Position numbers and translations under genes: made by a program. A model generated the notes under the pieces. The model ran no database searches and was not told the DNA's origin. It saw only the letters and a program-made list of their open reading frames with translations. Below are positions 35,560 through 44,526 of a stretch of DNA of 64,000 nt, piece by piece. Positions within the stretch are counted from its first letter, which is position 1; every line of letters starts with the position of its first letter. The stretch is from an uncultured Kordia sp. (lineage in GTDB: Bacteria > Bacteroidota > Bacteroidia > Flavobacteriales > Flavobacteriaceae), in NCBI RefSeq assembly GCF_947496985.1, contig NZ_CANMEZ010000008.1, positions 1 through 64,000 on the forward strand, written 5' to 3'.

Positions 35560-36363
35560 TTAATATTCCCACTTTCGCTTTTCATTCAGTTTTTCCATTG
35601 CTTCTAATTCTGCTTGCGGAATAACTTTTAAGAATGATGGATGTTGCTCAATGGCATATTCTATCTTTTCAATAATATCATTTACACTTTCGTTTTCGTA
35701 ATCAATATCTAATGGTTCTTTAATTTCCATAGATTGTAGAATTCCTTTCTTTTTGATGCGAAGTCCTTTACGATCAAATGATCTTCTAAATCCATCAATA
35801 ACAATAGGTACAACTACAGGTTTATATCTTTTGATAATATGCGCTGTTCCTTTTCGGATAGGTTTCCAAGGTCGTGTTGTTCCTTGCGGAAATGTAATTA
35901 CCCAACCATCTTTTAAAGCTATTCCGATACTAGAAATATCGCTCATTTTTACTTGACGGTTTACATCTTCTCCATTTGCTCTCCATGTACGTTCAATACT
36001 TACTGAACCTGCATATGCTAATATTTTTGGTAACAAACCAGATTTCATAGTTTCCTTTGCTGCTACGTAATATAAATTCAATTTCGGGTTCCATAAGTAT
36101 CCTACATTTTTAATAGAATCTCCTCTTCCACTCAAACTTGCATTAAACACGTGAAACATAGCCACTACGTCTGCAAAATAGGTTTGATGATTAGAAACAA
36201 ACAATACATTTTTGTCAGGCAGGTTTTTTAATATTTCTGAGCCTTCAATCTTCAATTCATTAAAACCTCGATAACGTCTATGTGTTAACGTACCAGCTAT
36301 TCTAATCAACCATTTTTTTAGAAAAAGTATATGTCCGAAAGGATTTCTTTTGAATAATCCCAT
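35560..36363 (-). CDS. Lysophospholipid acyltransferase (PlsC-like)
   Basis: This 267-residue membrane-associated enzyme probably acylates lysophosphatidic acid or another lysolipid. Motif I reads FVSNHQTYFADV, where His and Asp are separated by five residues rather than the canonical four. Motif III is FPQGTTRPW instead of FPEGTRS. VVVPIVIDGF corresponds to motif IV. Such variants recur in a Bacteroidota subgroup, so they do not necessarily mean inactivity. No signal peptide is visible; one N-terminal hydrophobic segment is likely. It lies 38 bases downstream of the Nudix gene and is probably co-transcribed with it. Confidence 0.85.
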   Translation of the reverse strand: MGLFKRNPFGHILFLKKWLIRIAGTLTHRRYRGFNELKIEGSEILKNLPDKNVLFVSNHQTYFADVVAMFHVFNASLSGRGDSIKNVGYLWNPKLNLYYVAAKETMKSGLLPKILAYAGSVSIERTWRANGEDVNRQVKMSDISSIGIALKDGWVITFPQGTTRPWKPIRKGTAHIIKRYKPVVVPIVIDGFRRSFDRKGLRIKKKGILQSMEIKEPLDIDYENESVNDIIEKIEYAIEQHPSFLKVIPQAELEAMEKLNEKRKWEY

Positions 36364-36401
36364 GTAATTTAGTTTTTAGGCGAATTACAAACTTACAAAA
36401 A

Positions 36402-37049
36402 CTAATTTGAACTAGCTTCTACAATGATATCTTTAACTTCACTGAGCATCATTGCTGTTGCTCCCCAAACTACGTGATCATTAAGATAAAACGCTGGCAC
36501 TTTGATAGATGTAGCATAAGAAGTTGTTAATTCTTTTTCAATTGTAGCTGCATCCGATAATAAATCCTGAAGCGAAACTTCTAAAATTGCTGCTACTTCT
36601 GATTCTTGCGGAATAAATGTAGGTGTATTATGTACAATTCCAATATATGGTTGCACCAAAAAATTACTTGGTGGAATGTAGGTTGATGTAATTTCACGAA
36701 TCACTTCAATAGTATGTATATTTACGCCGACTTCTTCTTCTGTTTCACGCAAAGCTGTAACTTCCAATGTTGTATCTTCTAGTTCTGCCTTTCCGCCAGG
36801 AAATCCAACTTGATTAGAATGCACACCTACATAGGCTTTTCGTAAAATCAATACAATAGTTGTTTCATTGACTTCATTAGGATAAAACAATGCCATTACC
36901 GCAGATTTTCGAGCCGTTTTCATACGTTCTTCCATACTTTCTATTGCATCTTGACGCATAATAGGTGCCATTTTTAACTGTGAAGCAATGCCCGGAAGTG
37001 GTATTTTTGTTATTTTTGGTAGGATTTTTTTAAAATTATCAAAATTCAT
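36402..37049 (-). CDS. Nudix hydrolase, coenzyme A pyrophosphatase type
   Basis: This 215-residue protein has the Nudix box GGKAELEDTTLEVTALRETEEEVGV, preceded by the CoA-pyrophosphatase (NudL/UPF0035) extension VLILRKAYVGVHSNQVGFPGG. It probably splits CoA or its oxidised forms into phosphopantetheine and 3',5'-ADP. The start codon is only two bases from the divergent start of the cyclophilin gene. The N-terminus MNFDNFKKILPKI is typical of the family, so the start is credible. Confidence 0.9.
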   Translation of the reverse strand: MNFDNFKKILPKITKIPLPGIASQLKMAPIMRQDAIESMEERMKTARKSAVMALFYPNEVNETTIVLILRKAYVGVHSNQVGFPGGKAELEDTTLEVTALRETEEEVGVNIHTIEVIREITSTYIPPSNFLVQPYIGIVHNTPTFIPQESEVAAILEVSLQDLLSDAATIEKELTTSYATSIKVPAFYLNDHVVWGATAMMLSEVKDIIVEASSN

Positions 37050-37051
37050 CT

Positions 37052-37750
37052 ATGAAAAAGATTTGCTTTTTATTGTTTGTTGCCTGCGCATTTATAAGTT
37101 GTGAAGATACTAAAACTTCTACACCTACTTCTGATGAAGTACAAAAAACTGAAGCGACTAAAACAACAAAAAAAGAAACAAAAAAGAAAGAAAAAGAAAT
37201 TTTCATTACTACAGAAAATGTACTGGATTACATGATTGATTATGGAAAAGAAAATCCTGAAACTCGTGTACGTATTGTAACTGACTTTGGAAATATCGAT
37301 ATAGAACTCTATGAAGAAACTCCGTATCATAGAGCTAATTTTATTATGCTAACCAAGCGCGATTATTTTGCTGGAACTCAATTTCATAGAGTTGTAAAAG
37401 ATTTTGTGATTCAAGGTGGAAATTCTGACGGTTGGAATATTGCTAAAAAACGTCGAAAGATTGGAAAATACCTACTTCCGCCAGATACAAAAAAAGGCTT
37501 CAAACATGATCGCGGTGTGATTTCGATGCCAAGTGGAGAATTAGATCATGTGTATAAAATGGCTTCTCCTTTTGAGTTTTTTATTGTTCAGAAAAAAGGC
37601 GGCACACATCATTTAAACAAAGAATATACAGCTTTTGGAAAAGTAATTGCTGGAATGGATGTTGTGGACGAAATTGCCAATCAAGAAACGGATAAAGGCG
37701 AATGGCCAAAGAAAAATATCATGATTAAAAAAGTTGAAATTTTAAAGTAA
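37052..37750 (+). CDS. Cyclophilin-type peptidyl-prolyl isomerase lipoprotein
   Basis: This 232-residue protein has lipobox AFISC (Cys17), a Lys/Thr-rich tether to about 50, then a cyclophilin domain: VTDFGNIDIELYEETPYHRANFI, the active-site FHRVVKDFVIQGG, FEFFIVQ and the late YTAFGKVIAGMDVVDEI. It catalyses proline isomerisation during folding of envelope proteins. Two TATTTTTG -7-like boxes (37002-37009 and 37011-37018) lie inside the divergent Nudix gene, giving a short leader. Confidence 0.9.
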   Translation: MKKICFLLFVACAFISCEDTKTSTPTSDEVQKTEATKTTKKETKKKEKEIFITTENVLDYMIDYGKENPETRVRIVTDFGNIDIELYEETPYHRANFIMLTKRDYFAGTQFHRVVKDFVIQGGNSDGWNIAKKRRKIGKYLLPPDTKKGFKHDRGVISMPSGELDHVYKMASPFEFFIVQKKGGTHHLNKEYTAFGKVIAGMDVVDEIANQETDKGEWPKKNIMIKKVEILK

Positions 37751-37860
37751 TATACTCTTCTACATAACACTTATCAAAAAATTGCTACGCTTACAAAATC
37801 TATATAAATCAGTATAAATAGTTTCTTTAGATTTATCTCGAAAAGATTTTAAACGCTTAA

Positions 37861-37895
37861 AAAGAATTAAACAAAATTTGTTTGATTCTTTTTTA
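37861..37895 (+). terminator. Terminator after the cyclophilin gene
   Basis: AAAGAATTAAACAAA pairs with TTTGTTTGATTCTTT (one wobble) and runs into a T-tract. It lies 110 bases after the stop. Confidence 0.8.
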
Positions 37896-38000
37896 TTTTA
37901 CAACTATAAAAGATAGAATTGTATGTAACATATCTATCATGTTGTATACTACTACTATAGAGCTCTATTTAAAATTACAACTAATAACAATAAGAAAAAT

Positions 38001-39218
38001 ATGACAAAAAACTGTATTACTCTATTACTATTATTAACTACTTCTGGGCTTTTTGCTCAAATTAAATTTGAAAAAGGATATTTTATCTCTACCAACAATC
38101 AAAAAACAGATTGTTATATAAAAAATGTGGATTGGATAAATAATCCTATTGATTTTGAATACAAGCTTACACTCGAAGACGATTCTAAAATTGGACGAAT
38201 AAGTTCTATAAAAGAATTTTCTGTTCCTACTATTTTTAAATATCAAAAACATACAGTACAGGTTGATATGTCAGAAAATGATTTAGCAAAATTATCATAT
38301 GACAAAAATCCTGAATGGAAAGAAAAAACGGTTTATCTCAATGTTATAGTAGAAGGGAATGCTTCCTTATATCATTATAAAGATAGTGATGTGAGTAGGT
38401 TTTTCTTTAAAAAACAAGGTACAGGTATTGCGCAATTAGTTTATAAGAACTTTATAACTGAAGATGGAGATATTGCTGAGAATAATGAATATAGACAAAA
38501 ATTATACACTGAATTACCTTGTGCATCTATCTCAAGAAATAGAGTTTCCAAATTGCGTTGCACAAAAAATAGTCTAACTCCCTTTTTTATAGATTATAAT
38601 ACCTGTAAAAACAATGATTTTGAAACGTATAAGCAAGTTACCAAAGGGAAGTTCAGTATTCGTGCTGAAATTGGAGTAAATTATCAAAAAACAAATCTTA
38701 AAACAGAATCCATTTTTGGTTTTTCTTCAGATAGTGGTATTGATAGTGAGCAAAAATGGAGTCCTCGAATTGGTATTGATTTAGAATATGTATTACCTTT
38801 TAATAAAAATAAATGGGCCGCTTTTATAGCCCCATATTATCAATCTTATAAAGGAGGCGGAAGTTTGACATCGCCAATTAATGGTGCTGTAAGATGGTAC
38901 GAAGTGGAATATTCGTCAATACAAGTACCTTTGGGAATTCGCCATTATATGTTTTTAAATGATACTTCAAAATTATTTTTAAATGCAGGAATAATCGTTG
39001 ATTTTCCATTAAATAATACACTAGGTGGTGTTATATCAATCAAAAATGATTCCTTTAGAACTTCAGTTGGAGGCGTATTTGGTTTAGGATATAGTTACGA
39101 TAATACGTACTTTTTAGAAGCGAGACTTACAACACCAAGAGAGCTTTTAGAAAAAACTTCTCAAACAACTTTGAAGTTAAATCAATTTTCTGTTATTCTT
39201 GGATATAGATTTTTCTAA
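38001..39218 (+). CDS. Outer-membrane beta-barrel protein with N-terminal extension
   Basis: This 405-residue protein has a signal peptide (ending GLFAQ). Residues 20-210 form a soluble region (KFEKGYFISTNNQKTDCYIKNVDW) common in Bacteroidota; its function is unknown. Residues 215-405 are a PorT-like small barrel (IRAEIGVNYQKTNL, APYYQSYKGGGSL, YSSIQVPLGIRHYMFL, FSVILGYRFF). The final FF-ending strand suits BAM recognition. It is monocistronic between two terminators. Confidence 0.78.
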   Translation: MTKNCITLLLLLTTSGLFAQIKFEKGYFISTNNQKTDCYIKNVDWINNPIDFEYKLTLEDDSKIGRISSIKEFSVPTIFKYQKHTVQVDMSENDLAKLSYDKNPEWKEKTVYLNVIVEGNASLYHYKDSDVSRFFFKKQGTGIAQLVYKNFITEDGDIAENNEYRQKLYTELPCASISRNRVSKLRCTKNSLTPFFIDYNTCKNNDFETYKQVTKGKFSIRAEIGVNYQKTNLKTESIFGFSSDSGIDSEQKWSPRIGIDLEYVLPFNKNKWAAFIAPYYQSYKGGGSLTSPINGAVRWYEVEYSSIQVPLGIRHYMFLNDTSKLFLNAGIIVDFPLNNTLGGVISIKNDSFRTSVGGVFGLGYSYDNTYFLEARLTTPRELLEKTSQTTLKLNQFSVILGYRFF

Positions 39219-39236
39219 ATAAATACACACATATAC

Positions 39237-39277
39237 AAAAAGAGTTGATTCGTATACGTTTCGGCTCTTTTTATTTT
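39237..39277. terminator. Bidirectional terminator
   Basis: AAAAAGAG and CTCTTTTT are joined by a weaker inner stem including G-T pairs. It overlaps the stop of the TRIC gene on the reverse strand. Confidence 0.7.
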
Positions 39278-39876
39278 TGATATACATTTGGAAGTTTTAC
39301 ACGAAATTTTACAACGATCAAACGAATAGCAATAACTACTATTACTGTAAATATGTAGATTAAATCTTCTTCAAACTTTAAATAGCGTAATATAAAAAAG
39401 GTAATTCCTCCAACAATACAAGCGGTTGCATAAATTTCTTTTCGGAAAATCACAGGGATTTCATTACACAAAATATCACGGATGACACCTCCAAAACTAG
39501 CACTCATCGTTCCTAAAGCAATACAAATAATCGGATGTAAATTTGCCGAAATTCCTATCTCAACACCAATTATGGTGAATACGCCCAATCCTATCGTGTC
39601 AAATAAAAATAAAGATGTACGGAGTTTATTTAATTTTTTCCGAAGTACAATCGAAATGATTACTGCAGCTGCAATGGCATATACATAATTCAAATCGTTC
39701 ATCCAACCAACAGGCGTTTTTCCGATAAGCATATCACGCAACGTTCCACCACCAACTGCCGTTACAAAAGCAATGATAAATATTCCAAAAACGTCCATTC
39801 GTTTTTGCATAGCCACCAAAACTCCCGAAATGGCAAAAGCAAACGTTCCTATAATATCAAGTGTATAAAATAGCAT
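39271..39876 (-). CDS. UPF0126/TRIC-family cation channel protein
   Basis: This 201-residue protein has seven transmembrane helices arranged as two three-helix repeats plus one. Each repeat carries the conserved glycine-rich hinge: GGGTLRDMLIG (about 42-52) and FGGVIRDILCNEIP (about 128-141). Bacterial YicG/TRIC proteins form trimeric monovalent-cation channels; the physiological ion is inferred from the family. Its start overlaps the stop of the RDD gene by one base, so the two are coupled. Confidence 0.88.
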   Translation of the reverse strand: MLFYTLDIIGTFAFAISGVLVAMQKRMDVFGIFIIAFVTAVGGGTLRDMLIGKTPVGWMNDLNYVYAIAAAVIISIVLRKKLNKLRTSLFLFDTIGLGVFTIIGVEIGISANLHPIICIALGTMSASFGGVIRDILCNEIPVIFRKEIYATACIVGGITFFILRYLKFEEDLIYIFTVIVVIAIRLIVVKFRVKLPNVYQK

Positions 39877-40616
39877 TACATGTTTTGGGTATAAAAGTTA
39901 TAATCTCTAATGATGATGTTTAAGAATGTAACAGTGTCTTTGGTAGAAGTAATACCAATTACTTCCTCTACTTTTCTTCTAAGTTTTAAAAGTGTTTCAT
40001 GATCTTTGGCGTCTCGTGCAGTTGTAAATGTTTCTTTAATAATACGCATGTCATTATCCGAAAGATTAATTACCGTTGGATATTGTGGTTTATAATCTGC
40101 TCCTATTTCTTCTAATATTGTATGTGAAATACGAACTTTATTTTTTAAAGAAATTACAGAAGTTCCTGAGGTCATTCCGCCCAAACGTTGTCCTTTTTCA
40201 CTCATGATTATTGAAATCAACGCAATAAAACCACTTATCATGTTTAAATCGACAATTCTAAAAAACCAACGAATTATATAATCAATAAAAGAAGCTTGGT
40301 ACCCATCAATTTTCACCACTCTAATCTTCATTGCTTTTTTACCTGGTGTTTGTCCTTCAAACAATGATTCTAAAGCTAATGAGTAAAATATAAAAGGAAA
40401 AAGTAATACTACATAGATGGATATTATTGACCATTGATCCAATTCTTTCAATCTTGGACTGCTGTCTATTATTCCTGAAAGAATCCATACTATAATTCCC
40501 GCATAAGCGAACTTTATCAATAAATCTATTAAATGTGCCAAGATACGCTCTCCAACTGACGCTAAAGTAAAGTTGATATTGACATTTTGAGTAGTATTAA
40601 TTTGTATCTCTGACAT
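39876..40616 (-). CDS. RDD-family membrane protein
   Basis: The start MSEIQINTTQ at 40616 gives 246 residues; the frame is open 17 codons further, but that stretch would overlap the divergent SpoIIM gene. The RDD domain (about 15-160) shows the name-giving pattern: LASVGERILAHLIDLLIKF, EGQTPGKKAMKIRVVKIDG and YIIRWFFRIVDL. The C-terminal 80 residues are soluble. RDD proteins are poorly understood, some acting in Na+/H+ exchange. It starts 24 bases from the SpoIIM operon, as in many Bacteroidota, and is functionally tied to it by conserved neighbourhood. Confidence 0.88.
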   Translation of the reverse strand: MSEIQINTTQNVNINFTLASVGERILAHLIDLLIKFAYAGIIVWILSGIIDSSPRLKELDQWSIISIYVVLLFPFIFYSLALESLFEGQTPGKKAMKIRVVKIDGYQASFIDYIIRWFFRIVDLNMISGFIALISIIMSEKGQRLGGMTSGTSVISLKNKVRISHTILEEIGADYKPQYPTVINLSDNDMRIIKETFTTARDAKDHETLLKLRRKVEEVIGITSTKDTVTFLNIIIRDYNFYTQNM

Positions 40617-40640
40617 TTTATGTTTTATTTTATCGTATCT

Positions 40641-41618
40641 ATGAGAGAAGTTGCATTTATCAAGCAAAATAAAGAAAAATGGTTAAACTTTGAAAAAACC
40701 ATTTATAATAATCAATTTAAAAACCCTGATACACTTTCATCACTTTACATTCAGTTGATGAATGACTTAGCTTACGCGCAAACGTATTACCCTAAAAGTA
40801 AAACCATTAGCTATTTAAATCAGCTTGCTTCTGCTGCATTTCAACGTATTTATAGAACTAAAAGAGAAAAATCGAATCGTTTTATTTCTTTTTGGAAAAC
40901 AGAAGTTCCACTAATTGTCCACCAATATAGACGATATGTATTATATGCATTTCTAATATTTGGTGCTTTTGTAGCTATTGGAGCACTTTCTGCTGCGTAT
41001 GATGATTCTTTTGTTCGATTAATTTTGGGAGATGGATATGTAAATCAAACACTAGATAATATTGAAAAAGGTGATCCTGTTGCTATTTATAAAAGTGGAG
41101 GAAACTTTGGAATGTTTATCGGAATTACGCTCAATAACTTGTATGTAGGTATACAATCATTCATTTACGGCATTTTTGGAGGTTTAGGTACTGGCTATAT
41201 ATTGTTGCATAATGGTATCATGTTGGGTTCTTTTCAATACATGTTTTATCAAGAAGGTGTATTATGGGAAAGTGTTCGCGGTATTTGGATTCATGGTGCA
41301 ATGGAAATTTTTGCCATTGTTATTGAAGGCGCTGCTGGTTTATTACTTGGTGCAAGTATTCTATTTCCAAAAACATTTTCACGGATGGCTTCATTTAAAA
41401 TAGGCCTAAAAAACGGAATTAAAATTTTAATTAGCACATTTCCGTTTACCTTTGCTGCTGGCTTTTTAGAAGGATTCGTAACTCGATATTCGAACACAAT
41501 GCCTAATTGGCTTTCTGTCGGAATTATATTAATCACACTCGGTATTATCTCCTATTATTATTTGATATACCCATTTATTGTACACAAAAAATTAAAATTG
41601 CATGTTTCAACTATATAA
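40641..41618 (+). CDS. Stage II sporulation protein M (SpoIIM/DUF95) family membrane protein
   Basis: The start MREVAFIKQN at 40641 gives 325 residues. A soluble helical N-terminus (1-95) precedes six hydrophobic helices including NNLYVGIQSFIYGIFGGLGTGYILLHNG and IWIHGAMEIFAIVIEGAAG, the family core. Despite the name, no sporulation is implied; in Bacteroidota it accompanies RDD, MoxR and DUF58 genes in a putative membrane complex. It is first gene of a six-gene operon, and its end overlaps the next gene by 17 bases. Confidence 0.87.
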   Translation: MREVAFIKQNKEKWLNFEKTIYNNQFKNPDTLSSLYIQLMNDLAYAQTYYPKSKTISYLNQLASAAFQRIYRTKREKSNRFISFWKTEVPLIVHQYRRYVLYAFLIFGAFVAIGALSAAYDDSFVRLILGDGYVNQTLDNIEKGDPVAIYKSGGNFGMFIGITLNNLYVGIQSFIYGIFGGLGTGYILLHNGIMLGSFQYMFYQEGVLWESVRGIWIHGAMEIFAIVIEGAAGLLLGASILFPKTFSRMASFKIGLKNGIKILISTFPFTFAAGFLEGFVTRYSNTMPNWLSVGIILITLGIISYYYLIYPFIVHKKLKLHVSTI

Positions 41619-42552
41619 ATCAAGAGATTTTAGTGCGTATTTTCATGATACGTTTACTTTTTTAAAACAAAATGGAAGGCATTTCTTTAGAAACTTTTTT
41701 ATTGTAAATGGTGTATTTATATTGATTATAATAACCATTTCATATTATGCATTTAAGTTTTATCAAGATATTGTTATCAATAATATAATTGTAAACAATG
41801 ATCCTAATGCGATAAGTAATTATTTTGATCAAAACTTAGGTTCAATTATTATATTTGGTTCTTTAGCCCTACTCATATTAATAATTGTAAGTATACTAAA
41901 CTATGCATATGTTCCGATATACTTTAAATTATTTGAAAAACATCAAGGTCAAAATTTTGATTCTAAAGAAATATTTGATGAACTCAAAAATAATATAGAC
42001 AAACTAATTATTTACATCTTAGTATCTATACCTGTAGGACTCGTCACGATGATTGCCGCTACTATTATCTCATTAATACTAGCAGTTACAATTATAGGAA
42101 TTCCATTTATTTTGCTTGTAATAGCTGTTTTTTCCATGTTTCTTCATGCGGCACTTATGGAATATCTAAATACCGATAAAGGAATTTTTGAGTGTTATGG
42201 ATATGGTCTTAATATGTGTTTTCAGAAGTTTTTCCCAGCAATGGGAACTATTGCTCTTTTTCTTATCATCGTATCTGTATTTAGTACCGCAATTAGTATT
42301 GTACAATTTATAATCACAAGTATTTTAGGAATCACAACCTTGGAAGATCCTAACGGATTTCAAACCGCTATAGACTCTTGGTCTTTACAATTCGTAATCC
42401 TTTTTGTGCTTCAGATGTTATCATACGTATTAAATTTACTAACCTCTGCAGTTATTCAAATGAATCAAGGAATTATTTACTATAGCTTAAAAGAAGAAAA
42501 AGAAAATATTCACACAAAAAGTACTATTGACGAAATAGGAAAAGGATTTTAA
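41602..42552 (+). CDS. Polytopic membrane protein of the MoxR/DUF58 operon
   Basis: This 316-residue protein has about six transmembrane helices (near 36-58, 88-112, 140-185, 210-240, 270-295). Its N-terminus is a typical soluble lead (MFQLYKSRDFSAYFHDTFTFL). No named domain is certain; glycerophosphodiesterase-associated membrane domains look similar. The 17-base overlap with the SpoIIM gene and the six-base gap to the DUF4129 gene show tight operon coupling. Confidence 0.75.
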   Translation: MFQLYKSRDFSAYFHDTFTFLKQNGRHFFRNFFIVNGVFILIIITISYYAFKFYQDIVINNIIVNNDPNAISNYFDQNLGSIIIFGSLALLILIIVSILNYAYVPIYFKLFEKHQGQNFDSKEIFDELKNNIDKLIIYILVSIPVGLVTMIAATIISLILAVTIIGIPFILLVIAVFSMFLHAALMEYLNTDKGIFECYGYGLNMCFQKFFPAMGTIALFLIIVSVFSTAISIVQFIITSILGITTLEDPNGFQTAIDSWSLQFVILFVLQMLSYVLNLLTSAVIQMNQGIIYYSLKEEKENIHTKSTIDEIGKGF

Positions 42553-42558
42553 AACTTC

Positions 42559-43296
42559 ATGTTAAAAAAATTAAAATACATCTTACTAAGTTTTCTTTTC
42601 TTAGGAACAATGCTTGCCACAGCGTCTGCGGTTCGGCAAATGCTTCCCTTGCAAGAAGATAGCTCTGATGTGCAACCACGTACGTTTGAAGATAATTTTA
42701 AAGACACCTACGACGGTAGTGAATACGTATACGAAATAGAAAAAACTGATGGCTGGTTTACACGTTTGGTAAATTGGTTAGAACGCCAAATAGACGAACT
42801 TTTCAATCTTGGTTCTCGTAAAAAAGCAGCTAAATATTTAAATGTTGTTAAGCTTATTTTTTATGGACTTATCATTGTTGCTGTTGTGTATTTTATTGTA
42901 AGAGCGATTATGAATGGAGAAGGGCGATGGGTTTTTGGAAAAAGATCTGATAAGAAACTAATAGAACATGAAGATGTAGAAACCAATATTCATATTGTTG
43001 ATTTTGATGCTTTAATTAAAGAAGCAACGACAAATAACGATTATCGCTTGGCTGTCCGTTATCAATATTTAAACATGCTCAAAAAGATGAGTAACTACGA
43101 AATTATTTCGTATGATCCAGAAAAAACAAATCTTGAATATACTTATGAAATCAAAAATGAAAGCTTACGCGAACAGTTTCAGTATGCTTCCTACTTGTAT
43201 AATTATATTTGGTATGGTGAGTTTATAATTGACCAAACTCAATATAATAAAGCTTCTAATTCGTTTAATGTATTACTTAAAAATATTGCTGCATGA
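42559..43296 (+). CDS. DUF4129 domain protein
   Basis: This 245-residue protein has an N-terminal signal/anchor (1-24), an extracytoplasmic segment with FTRLVNWLERQIDELF, and a transmembrane helix (about 96-116). A cytoplasmic DUF4129-like helical domain follows (about 150-243: DFDALIKEATTNNDYRLAVRYQYLNMLKKM ... YASYLYNYIWYGEF). It is a component of the conserved MoxR/DUF58 block. Its stop overlaps the following start by four bases (ATGA). Confidence 0.82.
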   Translation: MLKKLKYILLSFLFLGTMLATASAVRQMLPLQEDSSDVQPRTFEDNFKDTYDGSEYVYEIEKTDGWFTRLVNWLERQIDELFNLGSRKKAAKYLNVVKLIFYGLIIVAVVYFIVRAIMNGEGRWVFGKRSDKKLIEHEDVETNIHIVDFDALIKEATTNNDYRLAVRYQYLNMLKKMSNYEIISYDPEKTNLEYTYEIKNESLREQFQYASYLYNYIWYGEFIIDQTQYNKASNSFNVLLKNIAA

Positions 43297-44495
43297 GTAA
43301 AACATTAAAAATATACATCGGTGTTTTAGTCGTCATTATCATTGTGGCAATGTCAATTGAATCTTCAAAACCAGTCACTATTGATTGGACTGAAACCTAT
43401 AATGAGCGACATACAAAACCATATGGTTTAAAAATATTACACAAAGAGTTTTCAAATTTATTTGACAAAGCTTCCGTTAAAAATATACGAAATACACCGT
43501 ACGAATACTTCAATGCTAAATACGATTGGGATACCTACAAATATACTGTTGAAGGTAGTTATATAAGTATTAACCCATACTATTACACAGACGAATCATC
43601 TTTGAATGAGCTACTCGATTTTGCTTCAGAAGGAAACACTATTTTCATGTCTACACACGAAATTCCTAGATACATTCAAGATTCACTCGGATTTAGAACA
43701 AAGTATGATTACAAATTATCAACTGAAGCAGAACTAGGTTTTTCTAATTATAATTTAAAACACAATGTGATCTCTTTTGAAAAAGGAATCAAAAACATTT
43801 ACTTTTCAGAAATTGATACCTTAACAACGATTCCATTAGGGTATCAAAAATTTAGCAACGATTCTATTTATACCAACTTTATCAAAATTCCTGTTGGTGA
43901 TGGTACTTTTTTATTACACACACAGCCTGTAGTATTTACTAACTTTCATTTATTAAAAGATGAACATTACAAATATGCTGAAGGTGTTTTAGGATACATT
44001 CCTAACAAAGACATCTATTTTGATTCGCAAAACAAATACGGTGTAGATGAAAGCAATTCACCATTACGATTCATTTTATCAGAACCAGCATTACGTTGGG
44101 CTTGGTTTCTTTCGTTACTTACCTTATTAGTTTTTATACTGTTTAATGTAAAACGAAAACAACGTATTGTAAAAATTATAAATCCATTAGAGAATACCAC
44201 AGTCGATTTTGCCAAGACAATCGGAAACTTATTCTATGAAACCAAAGATCATGAAAACGTAGTACGAAAAAAGATCACGTATTTCTTAGAACATTTACGA
44301 AACGAGTATTTAATGAATACTCAAGCACTTGATGAACGTTTTGTAAAACGATTGGCATTAAAATCAGGAAAAAAACAAGAGGATATTTTCGAATTAATAT
44401 CATTAATCATAAAACTAAAAAAGAAAGTACATTTCCAAGAACAAGACGTTTTAAACATTACAAAAGCAATAGAACGTTTTCACAAAAAGGAATAA
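43293..44495 (+). CDS. DUF4350 domain protein
   Basis: This 400-residue protein has an N-terminal transmembrane helix (5-22) and a DUF4350 domain (about 30-250) with the expected WTETYNERHTKPYGLKIL and SEGNTIFMSTHEIP segments, a GATase-like fold in the periplasm. A second helix (about 268-286) leads to a cytoplasmic tail with helical repeats. It probably works with the adjacent DUF4129, MoxR and DUF58 proteins. It overlaps the preceding gene by four bases and is 31 bases from the MoxR gene. Confidence 0.83.
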   Translation: MSKTLKIYIGVLVVIIIVAMSIESSKPVTIDWTETYNERHTKPYGLKILHKEFSNLFDKASVKNIRNTPYEYFNAKYDWDTYKYTVEGSYISINPYYYTDESSLNELLDFASEGNTIFMSTHEIPRYIQDSLGFRTKYDYKLSTEAELGFSNYNLKHNVISFEKGIKNIYFSEIDTLTTIPLGYQKFSNDSIYTNFIKIPVGDGTFLLHTQPVVFTNFHLLKDEHYKYAEGVLGYIPNKDIYFDSQNKYGVDESNSPLRFILSEPALRWAWFLSLLTLLVFILFNVKRKQRIVKIINPLENTTVDFAKTIGNLFYETKDHENVVRKKITYFLEHLRNEYLMNTQALDERFVKRLALKSGKKQEDIFELISLIIKLKKKVHFQEQDVLNITKAIERFHKKE

Positions 44496-44526
44496 CTTAG
44501 CTATTAATTTATATTAAAATCAATAT

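Noticed and set aside
40617-40667. Upstream extension of the RDD gene
   Set aside because: It would overlap the start of the divergent SpoIIM-like gene, and the family N-terminus fits the start at 40616.
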